Shown here in pieces: positions 8,360-17,100 of a stretch of DNA of 31,679 bases. Each line of letters starts with the position of its first letter. Positions within the stretch are counted from its first letter, which is position 1. Below the pieces are notes generated by a model. It was not told the DNA's origin. It did not search any database and saw nothing but the letters and a program-made list of their open reading frames with translations. The DNA is from Salmonirosea sp038204185 (GTDB lineage: Bacteria; Bacteroidota; Bacteroidia; Cytophagales; Spirosomataceae): contig JBBRDE010000019.1 of NCBI GenBank assembly GCA_038204185.1, positions 1-31,679 of the forward strand. Reading direction: 5' to 3'. Both the position numbers and the translations under genes were made by a program.

Positions 8360-9208
8360 TTAAAACTTCGGGCAGCGCGTCTTCCTGCGTTGCTGGGCAA
8401 CGTAGCGGCTTGTGAGCAGGTACTGTGCTTTGACGCTCAGAAACACGTACGAATCTTTCACCTTGGGATTACCCCGCTGAAAACCCGGCTGATTGGCGGG
8501 CTGGCCGATTTCGGGACTACGGTCGGAGAGGCGTCGGGCCAGGTCACTGGACAGGGCGTCGGGCTGGGGGTAGAATGTACTCACGTCGTCGAGGTAGTCC
8601 GAGGTCAGGAAGTTGTTGCAGAGTTCCAGGCCCAAGCCCCAGCGGTCGGTGAGGTGATAGGTGACGCCAATGCCTGCCACCACGAGCAGGGGCGTACGGG
8701 AGTACTTCACGCCTTCGGTGGTCAGCGGCGGCAGGCTGTACCAGGTACCTTCCAACTGGGTTTTTGGATTGAGAAACGTAGTACCTACTCCCCCAAACAG
8801 GTAGGGGTTGACGCGGGTTTTTCTGGAAAAAGAAAAAAGATCGCCCTGCGCGCCTACATAAAAATCGGGATTCTGGGTACGGAAAGAGAGGTTATTCTTC
8901 GCATTGCGGGAGTATTTCTGGTCGGCCTGCACCTGGTAATAGCGAAGTTCGCTCCGCAGGCTGACGTGCTCCGTAAGGCGGTATAGTGCCCCCAGGGACA
9001 GATTGGGTCCCAGTCCCAGATGCTTAAAGTCCACCCCATCGCTAAGGTCACCCATGTAGTAGGCTATCCCCGCTCCGCCAAGCAGCGTAATCACGCCCTG
9101 AGGCGGTACGTTGCCCAGGCCTTCAATCTGGGTTTGAGCATGGGCGTATTGGCTACTTATAGATATTCCCCAATATAGGAAGAATAGAAATGATACAGTT
9201 TTGCGCAT
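8360..9208 (-). CDS. Outer-membrane beta-barrel protein (DUF6089/PorG-like)
   Basis: 282 residues. The N-terminal signal peptide (MRKTVSFLFFLYWGISI..., cleavage near AHA-QT, residues 23-25) directs export. The mature part has alternating amphipathic strands with aromatic ends (GAGIAYYMGDLSD, LSLGALYRLTEHVSLRSELRYY, VNPYLFGGVGTTFLNP, LLVVAGIGVTYHLTDRWGLGLEL) typical of an eight- to ten-stranded OMP_b-brl barrel. The DYLDDVSTFYP segment resembles the DUF6089 family, which includes the T9SS-associated PorG; I hold that subfamily label loosely. The C-terminus is basic (RYVAQQRRKTRCPKF) rather than ending in the usual terminal aromatic, which is slightly odd. It is monocistronic, downstream of the terminator at 9273-9311, with a candidate promoter at 9261-9268. 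Confidence 0.75.
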   Translation of the reverse strand: MRKTVSFLFFLYWGISISSQYAHAQTQIEGLGNVPPQGVITLLGGAGIAYYMGDLSDGVDFKHLGLGPNLSLGALYRLTEHVSLRSELRYYQVQADQKYSRNAKNNLSFRTQNPDFYVGAQGDLFSFSRKTRVNPYLFGGVGTTFLNPKTQLEGTWYSLPPLTTEGVKYSRTPLLVVAGIGVTYHLTDRWGLGLELCNNFLTSDYLDDVSTFYPQPDALSSDLARRLSDRSPEIGQPANQPGFQRGNPKVKDSYVFLSVKAQYLLTSRYVAQQRRKTRCPKF

Positions 9209-9260
9209 AGGGATCCTGATTGCCTTGAGCTTTAACGAAGGGTACTATGCAAATTAGATA

Positions 9261-9268
9261 CAAAAGTA
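9261..9268 (-). promoter_or_regulatory. Candidate -7 box for the barrel gene
   Basis: The minus strand reads TACTTTTG, matching the Bacteroidota -7 consensus TAnnTTTG, about 53 bases before the start codon at 9208. It lies immediately after the terminator of the upstream operon. No good -33 TTTG is visible, so confidence is modest. Confidence 0.4.
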
Positions 9269-9272
9269 TAAT

Positions 9273-9311
9273 AAACGCCAAAAGCCGGAATAAATCCGGC
9301 TTTTGGCGTTT
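9273..9311 (-). terminator. Strong hairpin terminator after the nucleotidyltransferase gene
   Basis: Perfect 16-bp inverted repeat: AAACGCCAAAAGCCGG at 9273-9288 pairs with 9296-9311 across a 7-base loop. It starts 17 bases past the stop of the minus-strand nucleotidyltransferase gene at 9328 and ends the padR-pspC-GIN operon. The U-tract is weak, but the stem is long and could work in both directions. Confidence 0.8.
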
Positions 9312-9327
9312 AGGATTAGTCTAAAGT

Positions 9328-9630
9328 TCAGGCTATTTCGATGCCCTGTTTCTGCACTTCCCGTAGGAAATCAGTGTCGTCGAAGTCGCGCTCGATGAGG
9401 ATCGGTTCGATACGGCGGTCGATTTGCTTACGCAATTTCCACAGCAGCGGACTGACGGAAAAGTAATCGCCCTTCACGCGATTGACTACCACGACTACGT
9501 CGATGGTACTGTCGTCGCTGTGGGTCTCATTGGCATAAGAACCGCAGAGGTACACGTTTTCGAGCTGGAAATGATCTTTCAGCAACAGGCGGTACGCTCT
9601 GACTTTATCTATCGCTTCTCCCCTATCCAT
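9328..9630 (-). CDS. Small MNT-type nucleotidyltransferase-fold protein, degenerate active site
   Basis: 100 residues with the minimal nucleotidyltransferase (MNT/MinNT) pattern: VYLCGSYANE at 26-35, then STIDVVVVV at 41-49. In active family members the GS motif is followed by SDIDL, where the two aspartates bind metal. Here the first is Thr42 and only Asp44 remains; the glycine after GSYA is also replaced. Either the protein is non-catalytic or Asp39/Asp40 substitute. Such proteins often pair with a HEPN protein in toxin-antitoxin modules, but no HEPN gene is adjacent. It starts 8 bases after the GIN lipoprotein gene and is the last gene before the terminator. Fold assignment is confident, activity is not. 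Confidence 0.75.
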   Translation of the reverse strand: MDRGEAIDKVRAYRLLLKDHFQLENVYLCGSYANETHSDDSTIDVVVVVNRVKGDYFSVSPLLWKLRKQIDRRIEPILIERDFDDTDFLREVQKQGIEIA

Positions 9631-9638
9631 CTCGTTGC

Positions 9639-10346
9639 CTAGTTGCTCCGGCTGATGGAACTTGCCCCTGAGGTGCTCGAACGTACCTGCTTGGCACTAC
9701 CCGTATAGCGGATGCGGCTGGCCCCGCTGGCGTCGGCCTGTAGCGCGCTGCTGGCCACCACGGAGGCCCTGCTGGCACCCGAAGCCTCCAGATTGGCCTC
9801 TTTCACAGGAAAGTCTTTTCCGTCGAAAGTAGAAGCACCCGACATTTCTCCTTCCAGTATTTCGGCCTTGCCCATCAACACCAAACGCGAGGCACCCGAA
9901 AGATCTACGAATACCTTATCCGCCGAGAAATCCATCTCGACTTTGGAGGCCCCGGACACGTTGATGTTCATGTCGCGACTGCCCCGGAAACCTTTTACTT
10001 TGGCATTGGAAGCCCCCGAAAAATCAACGCCATCGAGCGCTGGCATCGTGACCTCTAGCTGCACGCCTTCGCGGTTTTTGCTCCAACTGTTGTTTTTATA
10101 GCCGACTTTCAGGGTACCCCGACTGACGCTATATTCGAGATCATCGAGATCAGCCTCCCGGCCCGAAACCGTCACCCGAAAACTGCTACCCTGGTCTACA
10201 CTGATCTTGAACGCGCTGCCCATGGATAGCTTGGTAAAATCCGATACTTTCAGGGTGCGGGTAGTTTGGGGACCCTTATTCTGCGCTACGCAGGCCGTCA
10301 CGGCCAGCCAAATGAGCGATAATGTGAGTATTTTCTTCATGATCAT
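9639..10346 (-). CDS. GIN-domain (DUF2807) lipoprotein with SGAS repeats
   Basis: 235 residues. The N-terminus MKKILTLSLIWLAVTAC ends in a lipobox-like VTAC (Cys19), suggesting a lipoprotein; an alternative start is Met3 at 10340. Residues ~35-225 are a head-GIN domain (DUF2807), expected to form a right-handed beta-helix. The SGAS motif occurs seven times, mostly 15-22 residues apart (SGASN, SGASK, SGASR, SGAST, SGASR, SGASR, SGASS), each likely marking a turn of the helix. The same domain ends the neighbouring PspC-like protein, so the two genes probably share an ancestor. It belongs to the padR operon, 84 bases after the PspC/GIN gene. By inference it is a periplasmic or surface partner in an envelope-stress module; the molecular function of GIN domains is unknown. 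Confidence 0.85.
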   Translation of the reverse strand: MIMKKILTLSLIWLAVTACVAQNKGPQTTRTLKVSDFTKLSMGSAFKISVDQGSSFRVTVSGREADLDDLEYSVSRGTLKVGYKNNSWSKNREGVQLEVTMPALDGVDFSGASNAKVKGFRGSRDMNINVSGASKVEMDFSADKVFVDLSGASRLVLMGKAEILEGEMSGASTFDGKDFPVKEANLEASGASRASVVASSALQADASGASRIRYTGSAKQVRSSTSGASSISRSN

Positions 10347-10430
10347 ACGATTTTGTTTGATGGAATTGTCAGAGAAGAACTTTGGGTAAGGATGGTGAAA
10401 TTCCCCCGAAGGTTGCTTTCGCGCTTGTTT

Positions 10431-12968
10431 TTATTCCTGTGTATCAATTTTACTCACGCCGAGGGCGGTCTTACGGAGGTTCCGCACTTTGCCCAATTCG
10501 GCTTTACTGGCTCCCACCGCTTTCACATCGGCTTCGTCGATGGACATTTCGGTAGCTACCAGTTTACAAGCTCCGGCCAGCGAAATATCCACCGTGCGGG
10601 CACGACCCCGCAGCGTTACCTTCGAGGCGCCCGAAGCAGACACTTCCAGGCGATCGGTGGTCACGTCAATCTCCGAACTTGTAGCTCCCGTGAGCCCCAC
10701 ATCGAGGCGGTCCAGATTCCGAAAGCCAGCAATGCGCGTTTTGTTAGCACCCGATAATTGTACACCGCGCAGATTGGGCATGGTGATAATTAACCCTATG
10801 CGGCGTCGCTGATTGTTGAAAAAACCAGCGCCTTCCCTCCGCTTCACTTCCAGGGTACCATTATTGACCGACACATCCAGATCTTCCACATCGTCGCGCT
10901 GTCCATCGGCCGACACAGCGAAGTCGCTGCCCTGCCGGATTTCGATGGAATAGGCCCCACTGATGTCTACCCCCTGAAATTCTCTGGCGGAAAACTGCTT
11001 CACAAACTCACCCCGTTCGCCCAAGTCCAGGCGCTCGGAGTCGTCGCTGTCCTCGTATGAAGTATCATCCGATTCGTCTTCTGAACTTTCGTTGTCCTCA
11101 TCGTTCCGGCTATATTTAGCGGGCAGATTCAGACACACAAGCCCCGAATCACGCTTTACGGCCCAGCGGAGTTGCTTCCAGTCGCCGTTGTCGCGCTCGT
11201 CGAATGCCCGCCGGTACTCGTCTTTTATTTCCCAGTCGGAATATTTTCCGTGGAAAAAATCGGGCGACATCACAAACGCCTGATCGTAGGGCATCAGAAC
11301 CCGCAGCCGTACTTTCTGATCCCGAAAACGTCCGTCGGGGCTGAGAGTGGGTTCTTCGTCGAATCGCAGCACCGAATCCTTCTGGACAATCCGGTAGCTC
11401 ATGGCCATGGCGTTGCGGCGGGCATCCTCAGGCGAGCTTCCTTTCGCGGTAGTTTCGCGTTCGATCTTGATGCTATCACCCGCATAGCCCTCTACCATGA
11501 GTCGGACATCCCAATTGAAATCATCGTTGTCGTCGTTATCATATTCGTCCAGCACGGGGGTACCTGCTACCTGATAAAAATCCGTTTGCTGCACTTCGCC
11601 CCGGCGCGAGAACTTCTGCTGGTACATCCCTCCTGCAATGGCCGCTCCAATCAGGCCTATCACCCACAGACCGGCCAGAGTGAGCCACAGCGTACCGCTG
11701 GCCACACGGCGGTTGGCGATGAGCGTCAGACCCAGCAACAAAACGACGATGAACGGAATAATCACCACCAGGGCAATCGACAGAATCAGTGTGGAAGGTG
11801 CTTCCTGCAACAGTAAAAGGGGCGGAATACTCCCGAAGGGCAACATATTCCGCATCCCGATACCAAATCCCCCGCCGATAAGAATCCCCAGCAGGGAAGC
11901 CACAGCAGCGCCAATCAGCAGCGCCCCGATGACGATGCGCAGAATGGGCCCAATACCTTTCAATAATTTACCTAATGCACTGATGATGATGGCAATAGCA
12001 CGAAAAGGAAAAAGTAATAGGCGGGTTAGAGGCGGTTCCTGTCCGTCGGCTTCGCTCAGGTTCAGGCCGCGCTTGATATTCGTTTCGATATTGGAGAGCG
12101 TAATAGGCTCACCCTGCATTTCCATTTTTTCGGTAAGCGTATTGGCTGCGGGTGAAATGATCCACAGTATGATATAGAGCAAGAAGCCCGTTCCGAAAAA
12201 GAGGATGGACAGCACCCACAGGAACCGCACCACGCCCAGGTCGATGCCAAAGTAGGAAGCTACCCCGGAGGCTACACCACCGACTACCTTGCGGTCGGGA
12301 TTGCGGTAAAATTTCTTGATGCTCTTGTCCTCTTCCAGCGTAGTCGAGCCCGGAAAAGCGATCCACATGGCGATGTAGAGGAGTACCATAATGCCGCTCA
12401 CCGAACCGGCGAAGTCATCGGGGCCATTCGTAGCGCCCACCAGCGCCGGAAAGCCAATGACCAGCACCAGGAAAGCCAGCCGCACCCACAGAGGGTCTAC
12501 GGTGAAATAGTGCGCCAGTCCCGAAGCTACCCCTCCGATCAGTTTACGGCGCAGGTCGCGGTACAATCGGCGCGGTGCGGCTCCTTCGGTCGGGAGAGTT
12601 TTAGGGGACTCGGGGGTTGTATAGGGTGTCTCAAAGGTACCCTGCGCCTGACGGAGTGAAGCGGGTTGCAACGGCTCGGTCAGCAAATCTTCCGCCTGCT
12701 CGATGGCCTCGAAATCGGCCACGGTACCCATGGCCCCGATGAGCTGATCCACATCTTCCAGAGAAATAACCTGTTTGTTCTCGGCTTTTTGTTTGGCCAG
12801 AAAACGCTCGGCAATGCGACCCTCGATGTCAGACAGGATTTCCTTGCTGTCGGCAAAGGATGAGAAATACCGTTGTACTGAGCCCAGGTAACTTTTTAGC
12901 TTTTCGTAGCCGTCCTCCTCGATATGGAAAACCACGCCGCCTATATTAATACTGATTGTCTTTTTCAT
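10431..12968 (-). CDS. PspC-GIN fusion membrane protein (tandem PspC domains)
   Basis: 845 residues. In order: an N-terminal cytoplasmic region (1-100) beginning MKKTISINIGGVVFHIEEDG; a first PspC domain at about 133-207 (RRLYRDLRRKLIGGVASGLA, then two membrane helices); a second PspC domain at about 218-275 (YRNPDRKVVGGVASGVASYF); four or so further membrane helices up to about 445; a periplasmic region with a very acidic stretch around 610-640 (NDEDNESSEDESDD); and a C-terminal GIN domain from about 660 with SGAN/TGAT/SGAS/AGAC/VGAS beta-helix turns. PspC proteins sense or respond to membrane stress. The gene follows padR, the usual arrangement for this Bacteroidota family, and PadR probably controls it. 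The linker at 103-113 (SLRQAQGTF) looks like a translated dispersed repeat. Confidence 0.88.
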   Translation of the reverse strand: MKKTISINIGGVVFHIEEDGYEKLKSYLGSVQRYFSSFADSKEILSDIEGRIAERFLAKQKAENKQVISLEDVDQLIGAMGTVADFEAIEQAEDLLTEPLQPASLRQAQGTFETPYTTPESPKTLPTEGAAPRRLYRDLRRKLIGGVASGLAHYFTVDPLWVRLAFLVLVIGFPALVGATNGPDDFAGSVSGIMVLLYIAMWIAFPGSTTLEEDKSIKKFYRNPDRKVVGGVASGVASYFGIDLGVVRFLWVLSILFFGTGFLLYIILWIISPAANTLTEKMEMQGEPITLSNIETNIKRGLNLSEADGQEPPLTRLLLFPFRAIAIIISALGKLLKGIGPILRIVIGALLIGAAVASLLGILIGGGFGIGMRNMLPFGSIPPLLLLQEAPSTLILSIALVVIIPFIVVLLLGLTLIANRRVASGTLWLTLAGLWVIGLIGAAIAGGMYQQKFSRRGEVQQTDFYQVAGTPVLDEYDNDDNDDFNWDVRLMVEGYAGDSIKIERETTAKGSSPEDARRNAMAMSYRIVQKDSVLRFDEEPTLSPDGRFRDQKVRLRVLMPYDQAFVMSPDFFHGKYSDWEIKDEYRRAFDERDNGDWKQLRWAVKRDSGLVCLNLPAKYSRNDEDNESSEDESDDTSYEDSDDSERLDLGERGEFVKQFSAREFQGVDISGAYSIEIRQGSDFAVSADGQRDDVEDLDVSVNNGTLEVKRREGAGFFNNQRRRIGLIITMPNLRGVQLSGANKTRIAGFRNLDRLDVGLTGATSSEIDVTTDRLEVSASGASKVTLRGRARTVDISLAGACKLVATEMSIDEADVKAVGASKAELGKVRNLRKTALGVSKIDTQE

Positions 12969-13002
12969 GATTAGTTTTGTCGGATTTCAGGGGTGAACAG
13001 GG

Positions 13003-13362
13003 TCAGGAAGTTTTTTGGGTCTGAATTGACTCGTCGGTCTTTCGGATGATCGTCTTCACGGAATCGGCCAAATCCAGCCACGTTGCCTGCATTGCGTCTA
13101 AAAACTGCTTTCCGTCATCAGTCAGTACGTAGTACTTGCGGGGTGGCCCCGACGACGATTCCACCCATTTGTAATCCAAAAGTCCGGCGTTTTTGAGCCG
13201 GGTCAGCAGCGGATACAGGGTACCCTCCACGACCATGATACGGGCTGAGGTCAGCTCGTCCAGCATGTCGGAAGCGTACACCTCACCGCGCGAAATGACG
13301 TGCAGAATGCAGAATTCCAAAATCCCCTTCCGCATTTGCACCTGGGCGTTCTCGATGTTCAT
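13003..13362 (-). CDS. PadR-family transcriptional regulator
   Basis: 119 residues from the ATG at 13362 (MNIENAQVQMRKG), the start typical of Bacteroidota PadR proteins; an in-frame ATG at 13395 would add 11 unconserved residues. The winged-helix domain is clear: GILEFCILHVISRGEVYASDML (helices 1-2), MVVEGTLYPLLTRLKNAGLLDY (recognition helix) and SSGPPRKYYVLTDDGKQFL (wing). The short C-terminal helix marks the PadR-s2 size class. It is the first gene of the operon with the PspC-GIN fusion 34 bases on, and it likely represses its own operon, as PadR regulators generally do; the inducer is unknown. Confidence 0.92.
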   Translation of the reverse strand: MNIENAQVQMRKGILEFCILHVISRGEVYASDMLDELTSARIMVVEGTLYPLLTRLKNAGLLDYKWVESSSGPPRKYYVLTDDGKQFLDAMQATWLDLADSVKTIIRKTDESIQTQKTS

Positions 13363-13498
13363 AATTTTTTCTGGGGTTTGAGAGTGCTTGCGCACGGGGT
13401 TGATCCTAACATGTACTTTTACTCAAGACTTTTTCATGGCTAATAGATGCAGCGAAAAAACGAGCCGCTGATCAGATCGGTTTTCTTTTTCGACTGTA

Positions 13499-13530
13499 CA
13501 AAGGTATGGAAAGGTACTTTGCTATGCAAG
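13499..13530 (-). promoter_or_regulatory. Promoter of the padR-pspC operon
   Basis: On the minus strand, TACCTTTG (13499-13506) matches the -7 consensus TAnnTTTG, with CTTG (13527-13530), one mismatch to the -33 TTTG, 20 bases upstream. The leader to the ATG at 13362 would be about 130 bases, leaving room for PadR autoregulation. Confidence 0.5.
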
Positions 13531-13591
13531 GTACTTGGTTGGGTTAAATACCTTACTTGTGATGAATGGTGGTATTGCTGGGATGAGTGGT

Positions 13592-13599
13592 TATTTTTG
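13592..13599 (+). promoter_or_regulatory. Candidate -7 box for folA
   Basis: TATTTTTG matches TAnnTTTG and lies 23 bases before the folA ATG at 13623. No clear -33 TTTG is seen at the right distance. Confidence 0.4.
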
Positions 13600-13622
13600 T
13601 GGAATAATCAGATGTATAAAAA

Positions 13623-14147
13623 ATGAAAAGCGGTCTACCCGAGCCCAAGCACTTATCCATTATCGTAGCCATGAGCGAAAACCGCTGCATCGGGAAAGGG
13701 GGCCACCTACCATGGAACCTACCCGACGAATGGGTATACTTTAAAAAAATTACGGACGGCAAACCATTTCTTATGGGGCGGAAGAGCTACGAATCGCCCG
13801 ACGGGCTATATTCCAGTTATCGCAACGTAGTGGTGAGTACCCGCGACAGCCTTACACTCGACCACCAGCCCGCCGAGCAGGCGCGCAGTCTCGCCGAAGC
13901 CTTGTCTGTACTGGCCAACGAAGCCCAGGTGCTGGTGCTGGGCGGAGTCAGCCTTTTTGAGAAAATGCTTCCCAGGGTCGACAAACTGTACCTCTCGATT
14001 ATCCATGCCGACATCGAAGGGGACGTATTCTTCCCGAAAGTTGATTTTTCGGAATGGAAGCTGATGTATTCGCAGTACCACCCCGCCGACGCCCGTCATG
14101 ACTACGCTTTTTCGATGAATCAATACGTACGAGCCGAGAAAACATGA
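13623..14147 (+). CDS. folA: Dihydrofolate reductase
   Basis: 174 residues. Reduces dihydrofolate to tetrahydrofolate with NADPH, feeding thymidylate, purine and methionine synthesis in the cytoplasm. Signatures are complete: LSIIVAMSENRCIG (11-24), GHLPWNLPDEW (27-37) with Asp35 as the catalytic acid, KPFLMGRKSYES (47-58) for NADPH, NVVVSTRD (68-75) and VLVLGGVSLFE (103-113) with the GG cofactor turn. The N-terminal extension of about nine residues is slightly longer than usual, but the next Met (17) would remove the first strand, so this start holds. The stop overlaps an in-frame ATG of the next gene (ATGA at 14144), or is 47 bases from that gene's more likely start. A chromosomal housekeeping copy; thyA is not in the window. 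Confidence 0.95.
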   Translation: MKSGLPEPKHLSIIVAMSENRCIGKGGHLPWNLPDEWVYFKKITDGKPFLMGRKSYESPDGLYSSYRNVVVSTRDSLTLDHQPAEQARSLAEALSVLANEAQVLVLGGVSLFEKMLPRVDKLYLSIIHADIEGDVFFPKVDFSEWKLMYSQYHPADARHDYAFSMNQYVRAEKT

Positions 14148-14194
14148 GTTCGATAGGATCGCTTCGTACCTTTATCCCGAGCAAAAAAAAGGAT

Positions 14195-17100
14195 ATGCGC
14201 TACGGTTGGCTTTGGTTGCTGTTTCTACTTACCCTGAACGGGCGGGCCCAAACGCCCTACGGGAATGAGTGGATTCGCCCCGGACAGTCCTACCTGCGGC
14301 TGGGCGTCATCCAGGATGGATGGTACCGCCTGAAAGCTTCTGATTTACAAAAGATTGGCGTCGATCCCGCCACCATTGCCCCCCAATCCCTGCAACTGTA
14401 CCGGCGCGGGCAGCAGGTACCTATTCAGGTTAAAGGCCAAGAAAACGGCAGGCTGGACTCGACCGATTATCTGGAATTTTACGGCCAGCGCAACGACGGC
14501 CTCCTCGACTCGCTGCTGTACGTTTCTCCACTGGCCCAGCCCCACACCCATTACAGTCTTTATTCCGACACCGCCACTTATTTTCTGACCTGGCGTTCGG
14601 TGGAGGAGGCCACCGCTGGGCCGACGGGCCAAAGAATAGAACAGGTACCTGCCCTGCCGACTTCCGGAAAGGCTGGGTACCACGATGAAAAAGTCCTGCA
14701 ACTTTTTACGAGCGAGTACCCGGCGGGCAACATCTACCCCCTCGGGGCGGGCTACGAAAATGGCTACATCCAGACTCCCTACGACTACGGCGAGGGCTGG
14801 ACCGGCCCCACCCGAAAGACCGGGCAATGGGAAACGCTGCGCCTGCAAACCACAAATCCGGTTCGGGAAGCCTTTGCAAGGACAGAGGTTGAAATTCACT
14901 TCGTGGGTCGCAACGCGGGCACCCATCGGGTGGAGATATGGGCAGGTGATGCCGCCCAACGTACCCGAAAGTTGGGAGAAATCCAGTGGGGGGATTATAA
15001 AACAAAAATATTCCGAACCCACCTGACCTCCGCCGATCTTACCGAAACAGGACTTATCACTCTGGTGTATGTAGCCACTACCCCCGGCGAATCTGTGTCG
15101 GCTTCTTACGCGCATTGGACCTATCCGCAACGCATAGAACTATCCTCCGCAGAAAGCCAAAAACTGCTGCACCCTACTGGGTCTGAGACCATTGCTCTAA
15201 GCAGCCCGGACAGTCTGTTATTTTTTGATATAACCAATACCGCACGCCCCCGGCAACTCGCGTCGGTGGGCTTGAAAGGCACCCAGGTCGTTGCGCCGGG
15301 AAGTAGTAAATCTTTGTTGGTGGTCAGAAATCCTTTGTCTATTTCCAACATTCACCCCGTCCGCTTTCCCGCGCTGGATTCGGCCAATACTGACTACCTT
15401 TTTATCACGCACCCCCTCGTGCGCAAATCCGTCGTCGGGAGCGCCGACCCGGTGGCCGACTACGCCGCCTACCGGGCCTCCGAAACTGGTGGGGGATTCA
15501 CCCCCATGGTACTCAATGCCGACGAAGTAGCCGATCGGTTCAACTACGGCGAGCCCGGCCCCGGCGGAACCCGGCGCCTGCTGCGATGGCTGCACGATCG
15601 GGGAATGTTGCGCTACGTTTTTCTGGTGGGCCGCTCGCGCTCGCCCCAGGCCGTGCGCAAGCAGGCCAATGCCCGTAGCGAGGACATGGTACCCAGCGCG
15701 GGCTGGCCCGACTCAGACATCGCGCTGGGCATGGGCCTCGATCCCGAAAACACGGGGGTACCCCTGGTGCCCATCGGGCGTTTGAATGCCTATAATGCCC
15801 AAAATGTGTGGGATTATTTGCAAAAAGTAAAACAGCACGAGGCCGTTCCCGCCGCCGCACCCTGGCGTAAGAACGTCCTCCACCTAAGCGGCGGACGATC
15901 GATCAGTGACCTGCGTACCTTCCGGGGTTTTGTGGACGACTACGCCAACCAAATAATTCCCTCCGGGGTAGCCCCGGCTTTACAGACAATTTCCAAGAGA
16001 ACCGACGAACCGGTGGAACGCTTCGCTATCGCTCCCCTGATCAACGAGGGCGTGGCCCTGATGACGCTTTTCGGCCATTCCAGTCTGGACATCACGGATA
16101 TCGACATTGGCTTTGCTTCCAATGACGCGCTCGGTTACCGGAACGCAGGACGCTACCCGGCCGTGCTGGTGAACGGCTGTGCGCTGGGCAATTTTTATTT
16201 TGGGCCTATCCCCATCAGCACCGACTGGATTCTAACCCCTAACCGGGGGGCGGTACTTTTTCTGGCTCATACGCACAACGGTCTTTCGGCTGGAATGTAT
16301 CGGTACAGCGACAGCTTTTACAAAGCCCTTTCTGATCCGTCATTTACGAGCCGGGGCTTCGGGGACATCATGCAGGAAGGAATCAGGCGCTATCTAGCCA
16401 TCAACAATACTCTTTCGGATCGCGTTACGGCTCAGCAAATGAACCTGCAGGGCGACCCGGCCATCAAGATTTTCCCGGCAACGCGTCCTGATTATACCTG
16501 GTCTTCGGCGGTTCGGATTACCAATCCCCAGGGCAGCGCCCCGACGGCCTGGGAAGATTCCTTGTTGGTGAGAGTGGACGTTGCCAATTATGGGCGGTTT
16601 AAAAACCAGAACTATACCCTCAGAATTCGCCGGATACAGGATTCGCAAATCGTCGCTACCTACACGGTAAGTCGTCCGGGGGTGCCCTTACGCGATTCGC
16701 TGCGAGTGACAATCCCAAATACCAGTCACCGGGGCGGAAACGAAACCTGGGAACTCGTGCTGGATCCGGAAAATGCTCTGGACGAAGAAAACGAAATTAA
16801 CAACCTGCTCACCACCACGATTCAGATCGCAGAGGGCGGGGTCGTTCCCCTCCTACCCGCCGACCGGGCGGTAGTTGGTAGTCCTCAGGTAGAACTCATA
16901 GCGCAACTGCCGCCCTCTCGCGCCGACGCCAGGGTTATTTTTGAGTGGAGTGCCAAGCCTGATTTTGGCTTGACCACCCAACGCGACACGGTACCTGCCC
17001 GTGGGGTACTGGCCCGGCGGATGCTTGCCCTCAGCGGCCCCCCGCCCCAAACCACGTACTGGCGGGTACGGATTGTCGGCGACTCTGTCCAATCCTACCG

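Noticed and set aside
9328..9630. MNT/HEPN toxin-antitoxin pair
   Set aside because: No HEPN gene is adjacent; the neighbours are a GIN lipoprotein gene and a terminator.
13623..14147. Mobile trimethoprim-resistance DHFR cassette
   Set aside because: No integron attachment site, integrase or other cassette is nearby; the sequence reads as an ordinary chromosomal folA sharing the local GGTACC-rich style.
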